Shown: positions 58,192-64,000 of the stretch, piece by piece
Layout of the letters: each line of letters begins with the position of its first letter
How positions within the stretch are numbered: the stretch's first letter is position 1
Assembly: GCF_022879575.1 (NCBI RefSeq)
Contig: NZ_CP084263.1
Span: 1 to 64,000 of the forward strand
Reading direction: 5' to 3'
DNA length: 64,000 nucleotides
DNA from: Caballeronia sp. SL2Y3
GTDB lineage: Bacteria; Pseudomonadota; Gammaproteobacteria; Burkholderiales; Burkholderiaceae
Made by a program: the position numbers and the translations under genes
The notes under the pieces: model-generated
Database searches by the model: none
Seen by the model: only the letters and a program-made list of their open reading frames with translations
Told to the model about the DNA's origin: nothing

Positions 58192-59226
58192 GTGAGCGCA
58201 CTATCGTCGAACAAAGCGTCGAAGAAAGCGTCGGATAAAGGTTCGAACAAGCCGCAGCCGCAATCATCGCGCGGCGTGGCTCTGCTGCGTGCCTGTCTGC
58301 GCATCCGCGAGCTGAACGTACTGTCCGTGGTGCTGCTGGTCGGACTCCTGATCAGCGCGTTTTCGCCTTACTTTCTCACCACGAACAATCTGATGGGCGT
58401 GTTCCGCTCGTTCTCGCTCGTGGCGCTCATGTCCATCGGCATGATGCTCGTCATCATCACGGGCGGCATCGATCTCTCGGTCGGCTCGGTCATGGGGCTG
58501 TCGTCGCTCGTGACGGCGCTCGCCTTTCAGCACGGCATGACGGCATTCGCCGCGGTTCTGTCGGGGCTCGCGGTCGGCGTGATCGTCGGCGCCTTCAACG
58601 GCCTGATGATCACGTGGATACAGCTGCCGCCCTTCATCGCGACGCTCGGCACCTTGTCGATCGGGCGCGGGCTCATGTACATCATCACCAAGGGCGTGCC
58701 GGTCACGCCCGACGTGCCGGATGCGTTCACATACATCGGGCAGGGATATATCGGCTTCGTGCCGTTTCCGGTCGTCATCCTGCTCGCCATGACCGGCGTG
58801 TTCTCCGTCGTCATGCGTCAGACGCGCTTCGGCCGGCACGTCTACGCGACGGGCGGCAACGAAGTGGCCGCGCGCTTGTCCGGCGTGCGCACCGCCCGCG
58901 TGAAATTCGCGGTGTATGTGCTGTCCGGACTGATCGCGTCGATGGCGGGCGTCATCGCGTTCTCGCGCTTCGTGTCGGCGGAACCGGCGTCGGGATTCGG
59001 CGCGGAACTGGACGTGATCGCGGCGGCGGCCATCGGCGGCGCGAGTCTTTCGGGCGGCGCGGGCAGCGTCGAAGGCGCGATCATCGGCGCGGCGCTCGCC
59101 GGCATCATCACCAACGGCGTGGTGCTCCTCAACATCGATACCTATGCGCAGCAGGCCATTACCGGCTGCGTGATCCTGATTGCGGTGAGCATCGACATAT
59201 GGCGCGTGCGCCGCAAAGGGCCCTGA
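58192..59226 (+). CDS. Ribose-type ABC permease
   Basis: The protein has 344 aa. A soluble N-terminal stretch of about 40 residues rich in Ser/Lys is followed by an RbsC-like permease with the MLVIITGGIDLSVGSVMGLS motif and IGGASLSGGAGSVEGAIIGA. This single-chain permease is the normal form, in contrast to the fused one at 42634. The GTG start follows GGAGGAG. It forms an operon with a binding protein, an ATPase and a racemase-like enzyme. Confidence 0.9.
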   Translation: MSALSSNKASKKASDKGSNKPQPQSSRGVALLRACLRIRELNVLSVVLLVGLLISAFSPYFLTTNNLMGVFRSFSLVALMSIGMMLVIITGGIDLSVGSVMGLSSLVTALAFQHGMTAFAAVLSGLAVGVIVGAFNGLMITWIQLPPFIATLGTLSIGRGLMYIITKGVPVTPDVPDAFTYIGQGYIGFVPFPVVILLAMTGVFSVVMRQTRFGRHVYATGGNEVAARLSGVRTARVKFAVYVLSGLIASMAGVIAFSRFVSAEPASGFGAELDVIAAAAIGGASLSGGAGSVEGAIIGAALAGIITNGVVLLNIDTYAQQAITGCVILIAVSIDIWRVRRKGP

Positions 59227-59266
59227 TTAGAGCCGAATCGACAGAAACCATAACGGGAGACGAAGC

Positions 59267-60208
59267 ATGAAGACCACGCCAAGAATTATCGCGGGCTTGA
59301 CGCTCGCGCTTTGCGCGACGCTCGGCAGCGCAGCGCACGCGAAGGAGGGGAAGGACATATCGGTCGCCGTGATTCCCAAGGTCGCGGTGCCGTTCTTCGA
59401 CGACTGCAACAAGGGCGCGCAGTCCGCCGCAGACAAGGCCGGCGTCAAGTATCAATGGGTCGTGCCGCAGAACACGCAGGGCTCGACGCAAGTGCAGATC
59501 ATCGAAGACCTCATCTCGCGTCACGTGGATGGCATCGCCATTTCCGTGAACGAGCCCAAGTCGGTCGAAGGCGTCATCAAGCGGGCCGCGCAAAGCGGCG
59601 TGAAAGTCCTGACCTACGATTCGGATTCGCCGAAGAGCGGCCGCTCGATGTACATCGGCACGAACAACGTGCAGGCAGGCGAGACGATGGCCGACACGAT
59701 GGGCCGTGCGTTGAACGGCAAGGGCGAAGTCGCGATCGTGACGGGGCAGCTCGGCGCGGTGAACCTCAACGAGCGCATCACCGGCATCAAGAAGGGTCTC
59801 GCGAAGTACCCGGGTATCAAGATCGTCGAGACGCAGGGCACGGACGACGACCTCGCGCGCGGCGTGTCCGTTGTCGAGACGACGCTGCGCGCGCATCCGA
59901 ACCTGAACGGCATCTTCGGCGTGAGTCAGGTCGGCGGCCCGGCGGTCGCGAAGGTGCTCAATACGAAGGAATTCGGCGCGATGAAAGGCAAGCTCGAAGT
60001 GCTCGCCTTCGACGACCTCCCGGATACGCTCAAGGGTCTGAGAGAGGGCTACATTCAGGGCATCATGGTGCAGCGTCCGGTGACGATGGGCTCGCTCGCG
60101 GTTCAGCATCTCGTTGCGCAGATCCAGGGCAAGGAGACGCAGGAGAAGGACATCGATACGGGCGTCACCGTGGTGACGAAGGACAACATCGGCAGCTATA
60201 CCAAATGA
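59267..60208 (+). CDS. Ribose-type ABC substrate-binding protein
   Basis: The protein has 313 aa. A signal peptide (cleavage SAAHA-KEG, about residue 25) is followed by a type I periplasmic-binding fold with the IPKVAVPFFDDCNKGAQSAA entry and the IEDLISRHVDGIAISVNEPK hinge segment of RbsB relatives. The stop overlaps the ATPase start (ATGA). It binds the sugar in the periplasm. Confidence 0.9.
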   Translation: MKTTPRIIAGLTLALCATLGSAAHAKEGKDISVAVIPKVAVPFFDDCNKGAQSAADKAGVKYQWVVPQNTQGSTQVQIIEDLISRHVDGIAISVNEPKSVEGVIKRAAQSGVKVLTYDSDSPKSGRSMYIGTNNVQAGETMADTMGRALNGKGEVAIVTGQLGAVNLNERITGIKKGLAKYPGIKIVETQGTDDDLARGVSVVETTLRAHPNLNGIFGVSQVGGPAVAKVLNTKEFGAMKGKLEVLAFDDLPDTLKGLREGYIQGIMVQRPVTMGSLAVQHLVAQIQGKETQEKDIDTGVTVVTKDNIGSYTK

Positions 60209-61728
60209 CGCCCGCCGGCGACCGTACGAAGCCCTTTCTGGAGATGCGCGGCATCTCCAGAACGTTTCCGGGCGTGAAGGCGCTCGACCACGTCGATCTG
60301 GCCATCTACAGAGGCGAAGTGCTCGCGCTCGCCGGCGAAAACGGTGCGGGCAAGAGCACGCTCATGAAGGTGCTGACAGGCGTGTATGCGCCCGATCCCG
60401 GCGGCGTCATCCTCGTCGAAGGCCGCGAAGTGACGATCGCGAACAGCAATCATGCGCGCGCGCTCGGCATCAACATCATCTATCAGGAGCTGGCGGTCGT
60501 CGAGAATCTGACGGTCGGCGAGAACATCTTTCTGGCGAAGGAGCCGCTCACGCGCTTCGGCCTCATCGATCGCGCGCGCATGCATCGTGAAGCGCGCGAG
60601 GTGCTCCAGATGATCGACATGGACGTCGATCCGGCGACGCGCGTAAGCGAACTGAGCGTGGGCCAGCGGCAGATGATCGAGATCGCGAAGGCGCTGTCCG
60701 CGCAGTCGAAGGTCATCGTGATGGACGAGCCGACCGCATCGCTCAGTCATCACGAAACGAGCGTGCTGCTGGGACTCGTGAAGCGCTTGCGGGAGCGGGG
60801 CATTGCTGTGGTCTACATCTCGCATCGGCTCGAAGAGGTCTTCGAACTCGCGGATCGCGTGACCGTGCTGCGCGACGGCCGCACGGTCAGCACCATGCCG
60901 ATCGACCGCGTGACGCGTGAAACGCTCGTGCGTCAGATGGTCGACCGCGAGTTGAGCGAGCTTTATGGCGAGCCGCAATCGCACGCGAGCAGGCACCCGG
61001 TGCTCGAAGTGCGCGATCTTTCGCTCAGGCAAAGCAAGTCCGCCGATGCACGCATACGCGATATCAGTTTCACGCTGCATCGCGGCGAAGTGCTGGGTAT
61101 CGCGGGGCTCGTCGGCTCCGGACGCACGGAGATCATGGAGATGATTTTCGGCATGCGCCCCTCGACCGGCTCGATCCTGATGGAGGGCAAGCCGGTCGCG
61201 ATCCGCAATCCGCATGATGCGATTCGCGCGGGCATCGGCTTCGTCACCGAGGACCGCAAGGCGCAAGGGCTCGTACTCGGCATGAGCGTGCGCGAGAACT
61301 TCAGCCTCACGCATCTCTCGCGCTATTCGCCGTTCCAGTTCGTGCAGCAGGCGCGCGAGCGGTCCAGTTGCGCGGAGTACGTGCGCATGCTCGGCATCAA
61401 GACGCCGGGCGTCGAGCAAAAAGTGGTGAACCTGAGCGGCGGCAATCAGCAGAAGATCGTCATCGCGAAGTGGGTCGCGCGGCAACCGAAGGTGCTGATC
61501 GTCGATGAGCCTACGCGCGGCATCGATATCGGCGCGAAGGCGGAAGTGCATGCGCTCATTGCGCGGCTCGCGTCCCAGGGCATCGGCGTGATCGTGATTT
61601 CGTCGGACCTGCTCGAAGTACTCGCCGTGAGCGATCGCATTCTGACCGTGCGCGAAGGGCGCATCAGCGGCGAGTTGCGCCGCGAGGAAGCAAACCAGGA
61701 GAAGGTGATGGCGCTTGCCACTGCCTGA
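60205..61728 (+). CDS. Sugar ABC transporter ATPase (RbsA type)
   Basis: The protein has 507 aa with two ABC halves. The first has Walker A AGENGAGKST, signature ELSVGQRQM and Walker B VIVMDEPTASL. The second has GLVGSGRTE at the Walker A position, signature LSGGNQQK and LIVDEPTRGID. It is complete, with the usual length for RbsA. It overlaps the binding-protein stop by 4 bp and energises the permease encoded two genes upstream. Confidence 0.92.
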   Translation: MTPAGDRTKPFLEMRGISRTFPGVKALDHVDLAIYRGEVLALAGENGAGKSTLMKVLTGVYAPDPGGVILVEGREVTIANSNHARALGINIIYQELAVVENLTVGENIFLAKEPLTRFGLIDRARMHREAREVLQMIDMDVDPATRVSELSVGQRQMIEIAKALSAQSKVIVMDEPTASLSHHETSVLLGLVKRLRERGIAVVYISHRLEEVFELADRVTVLRDGRTVSTMPIDRVTRETLVRQMVDRELSELYGEPQSHASRHPVLEVRDLSLRQSKSADARIRDISFTLHRGEVLGIAGLVGSGRTEIMEMIFGMRPSTGSILMEGKPVAIRNPHDAIRAGIGFVTEDRKAQGLVLGMSVRENFSLTHLSRYSPFQFVQQARERSSCAEYVRMLGIKTPGVEQKVVNLSGGNQQKIVIAKWVARQPKVLIVDEPTRGIDIGAKAEVHALIARLASQGIGVIVISSDLLEVLAVSDRILTVREGRISGELRREEANQEKVMALATA

Positions 61729-61758
61729 CATCAACTCATTCGAACGTTAGAGCGAAGC

Positions 61759-62415
61759 ATGGCAAAGATCGTCGTAGTGCATACCGGACCCGTTACCGTC
61801 GAGCCGCTCAAGGCGCAATTCGCAGAGCAGTTGCCGGGCGATCGCGTCATCAACATCGTGGACGACAGCCTGCTTGCCGATGTGCGCGCAGCAGGACGCC
61901 TGACGCCCGAAGTGACCGCGCGTCTCTACGCGTACATGTCGAGCGCGCAGGGCATGGGTGCGGACATCATTCTGAATGCATGCTCATCGGTCGGCGAAGC
62001 GACGGATCTGCTTCGCGGCCTCATTCGCACGCCCATTGTCAAAGTCGATGAGTCAATGGCCGAAGAAGCGAGCGCGCTCGGCGCGCGTGTCGGTGTGGTC
62101 GCGACGGTGTCGACCACGCTCGAGCCCACCGTCCGTCTCATTCGCAGCAAGGCGGCGGAGCACGGACGGCAGGTCGATGTGACCGAATGCATCGCGCAAG
62201 GCGCATTCGAGGCGCTGCTCGCGGGGGACGCGGGCCGGCACGACGACATCGTGAAACGCGCGATCATCGAACTGGCCGATCAGGTCGACGTGATCGTGCT
62301 GGCGCAGGTTTCGATGGCGCGTCTCGTGCCCGCGCTCTCCCTTGCCGTGCCGGTGCTGTCGAGCCCGCAAAGCGGCGTGGCCGCCGTCAAGCGGGCACTC
62401 GCGAATATCGCCTAA
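61759..62415 (+). CDS. Asp/Glu racemase-superfamily protein with a single active-site cysteine
   Basis: The protein has 218 aa. The first active-site region (ILNACSSVGEATD, Cys about residue 76) is intact, but the second, normally a Cys near the C-terminal half, reads VIVLAQVSMARL, with no Cys. Single-Cys members of this superfamily, such as arylmalonate decarboxylase, do not act as two-base racemases. It may be an isomerase or decarboxylase acting on the sugar-derived acid. It is last in the ABC operon, and its stop overlaps the stop of the convergent Crp/Fnr gene. Confidence 0.8.
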   Translation: MAKIVVVHTGPVTVEPLKAQFAEQLPGDRVINIVDDSLLADVRAAGRLTPEVTARLYAYMSSAQGMGADIILNACSSVGEATDLLRGLIRTPIVKVDESMAEEASALGARVGVVATVSTTLEPTVRLIRSKAAEHGRQVDVTECIAQGAFEALLAGDAGRHDDIVKRAIIELADQVDVIVLAQVSMARLVPALSLAVPVLSSPQSGVAAVKRALANIA

Positions 62416-63122
62416 GCCGTCGCGAGCGCGTGCGTTCTGCCGATGAAGCGCGAGACGAACGCGGGCGTCAGCACGATCTTGCGATCGCGCATGTCGACGA
62501 GACCTTCGGCCTTGAGATCGCTGATATGCCGGTTCACCGATTCGCGCGACGTGCCGATGAATTCCGCGAGCTTGTCCTGCGCGATCGGCAAGTCGATGAG
62601 GATCGCATCGCCATGGTCGGCGTAATCGCAAGCGATGCCCACTTGACCCGAGAACATCACGAGGATGTTGGTGAGCCGCTTGCGCACGTCGTGCAGCGAA
62701 AGGTTCTCTATCAACTGCTGCGCTTCCTGCCAGCGCAGATAGTGGTTGCGCAGCACGAACTGGTTGATGACGTCATAGCGCGCGAGCAGGTCCTTGAAAT
62801 CCTGCTTGCGGATGAAGCAGACCATGCTCGGCGCGAGCGTCTGTGCGTGATGCGAATAGTTCGCCTGATTCAACACGTCGCCGTCGCCGAAAATCATGCC
62901 GGCCTTCACGAACGCCAGCGTGATTTCCTGACCGTCCTCGGTCAGCCGGTATAGCCTCACGCTGCCGCTCTTGAGCAGATAGACGTGCTCGCTCGATTCA
63001 TCGGGGCGATAAACGATGGTGTTCTTGCGCAGCGTTCGGTGATCGCTGAACGCGGGCATTACCTCGTCGAGGCAATTGCGCTGGATAAGTGAAAGCAGTT
63101 CGCTCTTGCCGACAAACCACAT
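62412..63122 (-). CDS. Crp/Fnr-family transcriptional regulator
   Basis: The protein has 236 aa. A cyclic-nucleotide-binding-like beta-roll occupies about residues 15-130, and the C-terminal winged helix is clear (LAEFIGTSRESVNRHISDLK). The N-terminus has one cysteine (IQRNCLDEV) rather than the cluster needed for an Fe-S FNR, so it is not a classic O2 sensor. The effector is unknown. The ATG at 63122 follows AAGGAGACGG. The stop codons of this gene and the racemase-like gene overlap (CTAA), an extremely tight convergent end. Confidence 0.88.
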   Translation of the reverse strand: MWFVGKSELLSLIQRNCLDEVMPAFSDHRTLRKNTIVYRPDESSEHVYLLKSGSVRLYRLTEDGQEITLAFVKAGMIFGDGDVLNQANYSHHAQTLAPSMVCFIRKQDFKDLLARYDVINQFVLRNHYLRWQEAQQLIENLSLHDVRKRLTNILVMFSGQVGIACDYADHGDAILIDLPIAQDKLAEFIGTSRESVNRHISDLKAEGLVDMRDRKIVLTPAFVSRFIGRTHALATA

Positions 63123-63460
63123 TGCCGTCTCCTTGGGGTTGCCTTTCGATCGGCTCTCTTTCCGGGCGCTCGTTCGTGGGCGCATGCGGAGCCGTACTTC
63201 AGGACGGCTCATTCTACACACGCAAGCATTCGCCGGTGTCTCATGCCGCGTGCGTTGCACCGCATTTTTTCCCGCGCGGCGATGCGCGTTATTGCAATGC
63301 GACGAGCGCATGCGCCAGCGTGGGCGGGCTTGCGTGACCGAAAATGCTGCAAGCGCGGAATCTCGCTCAAGTAGACGAACCCGTGCAGCTAAGGGAAAAT
63401 CCCGACAGGAACATCAGACGTCTGATGTATATTTGACCTCATGCCACCTGCGGGAGTCCC
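63123..63460. other. Divergent region between Crp/Fnr and GntR genes
   Basis: This 338-bp gap carries the promoters of both genes. Its right part holds an 18-bp palindrome and a TATATT -10-like element (63428-63433). The left part is coding-like in several frames, but none shows a ribosome site or domain content. No RNA gene is recognised. Confidence 0.5.
63411..63428. promoter_or_regulatory. 18-bp perfect palindrome, GntR operator candidate
   Basis: ACATCAGAC-GTCTGATGT is perfectly symmetrical. It abuts the TATATT -10-like element and lies 33 bp before the GntR start codon, in a position to block the gene's own promoter. Confidence 0.65.
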
Positions 63461-64000
63461 ATGCGTCTAAGCGTCGAGCGTTCGATGAGCGACAAGATTC
63501 AGGAGTCGCTTCTCACGATGATTCGTGAGCGCAAGCTCAAGCCCGGCGACCAGATTCCGACGGAAATCGAGCTATGCGAGCTGCTGGGCGTGGGGCGATC
63601 GAGTCTGCGCGAAGCGGTCGCGCAAATGATCTCGCATGGGCTGCTCGAACGCGTGCAAGGCAGAGGCACGTTCATCAGACAAATTTCGCTCAAGCTGCAA
63701 GGCGGGCTGGATGATCTGATGTCCGTGACCGACATGATCAAGAGCGTCGGCGCGGTGCCGTCGACGAGCCGCATTCGCATGGACATCGTCGGGGCATCGG
63801 AGAGTCTTGCGGACAAGCTGGGTATCGAGGCAGGCGACGAATGCGTGCGCATCGAGCGCGTGCGCCGCGCGGACGACGCCATTGCCGCGTACTGCATCGA
63901 CACCATTCCGAAGACGTTGTTCGATGCCGCGGACGGAGAACTGGGTGAGTCGCTGTTCGGCATGTTCGCGCGTACCGGGCGCCGTTTGTCCCACACGCAC
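63461..64000 (+). CDS. GntR regulator, FadR-like winged helix with a UTRA/FCD-type effector domain, 3' end outside the window
   Basis: At least 180 codons are visible, and the frame is open to the window end. The winged helix occupies about residues 8-75 (SMSDKIQESLLTMIRERKLK, LGVGRSSLREAVAQMISHGL). The effector region begins about residue 95 and includes SRIRMDIVGASESLADKLGI and ECVRIERVRRADD, which resembles the UTRA fold of HutC-type regulators. A GGGAGTCCC site precedes the ATG at 63461. The 18-bp palindrome upstream suggests autoregulation. Targets outside the window cannot be judged. Confidence 0.85.
   Translation, partial: MRLSVERSMSDKIQESLLTMIRERKLKPGDQIPTEIELCELLGVGRSSLREAVAQMISHGLLERVQGRGTFIRQISLKLQGGLDDLMSVTDMIKSVGAVPSTSRIRMDIVGASESLADKLGIEAGDECVRIERVRRADDAIAAYCIDTIPKTLFDAADGELGESLFGMFARTGRRLSHTH

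Noticed and set aside
62412..63122. This Crp/Fnr protein as the factor for the FNR-like boxes at 2695-3268
   Set aside because: Its N-terminus lacks the cysteine cluster needed for an oxygen-labile Fe-S cluster, so it is unlikely to be an FNR-type sensor.

Overview
The window is a GC-rich, densely coded chromosomal or chromid segment. Its gene content suggests a soil or plant-associated Burkholderiaceae bacterium of the Caballeronia/Paraburkholderia type: acoXABC with AcoR, MocR and GntR regulators, TRAP and ribose-type ABC importers, a BKACE enzyme and many PAS/GGDEF sensors. This assignment is an inference from gene families and composition; no rRNA or other marker gene is present. No tRNA, insertion sequence, CRISPR array or prophage was seen.

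Layout. (1) 1-4574: a stress / low-oxygen cluster with BON and CBS-BON proteins, a small cytochrome c, a hemerythrin-like protein and a DksA/TraR zinc-finger protein. Three FNR/ANR-like boxes lie in its promoters, and one CBS-BON gene carries a one-base frameshift. (2) 4790-11201: acetoin catabolism. AcoR is followed by a GTGACA-CC-TGTCAC enhancer, a textbook sigma-54 promoter, acoX-acoA-acoB-acoC and a 13-bp-stem hairpin. (3) 11220-18002: a cupin / AhpD-like / NmrA-like operon divergent from a MocR regulator, a small exported protein, an oxalate/formate-type MFS transporter and a GntR regulator with a TTGTATACAA operator candidate. (4) 18003-28996: a signalling island. It holds a cytosolic hybrid histidine kinase, a photoactive-yellow-protein homologue with the chromophore cysteine and partner Tyr/Glu retained, a PAS-PAS-GGDEF protein, a PAS-GGDEF-EAL protein, a triple CheW protein and a soluble three-PAS chemoreceptor resembling BdlA. 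It points to light or small-molecule input into c-di-GMP and taxis.

(5) 29102-46627: carboxylate and sugar-acid catabolism. A LacI-regulated minus-strand operon encodes a TRAP importer (DctP, fused DctQM), a 2-hydroxyacid dehydrogenase and an amidohydrolase. A GntR-headed plus-strand operon encodes an SDR, a BKACE, an MBL-fold hydrolase, a sugar ABC importer with two permeases fused in one chain, a 3-hydroxyacyl-CoA-dehydrogenase-like enzyme and an SMP-30 lactonase. Together these suggest lactone opening, C3 oxidation and acetyl-CoA-dependent cleavage of a beta-keto acid.

(6) 46691-57061: a LuxR-type regulator divergent from an eight-gene operon that I cannot assign to any known system. It begins with two paralogues that have acidic N-termini, Arg-rich C-termini and a shared C-terminal signature. 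A HExxH zincin-like protein, four unrecognised proteins and a DUF4438 protein follow. This is the best candidate for an undescribed system.

(7) 57103-64000: an extended SDR (epimerase/dehydratase) divergent from a second ribose-type ABC operon that ends in a racemase-like enzyme. A duplicated inverted operator (TGACGCGCGTCA core) lies between them. A Crp/Fnr regulator follows, then a GntR/UTRA regulator cut by the window end and preceded by an 18-bp perfect palindrome.
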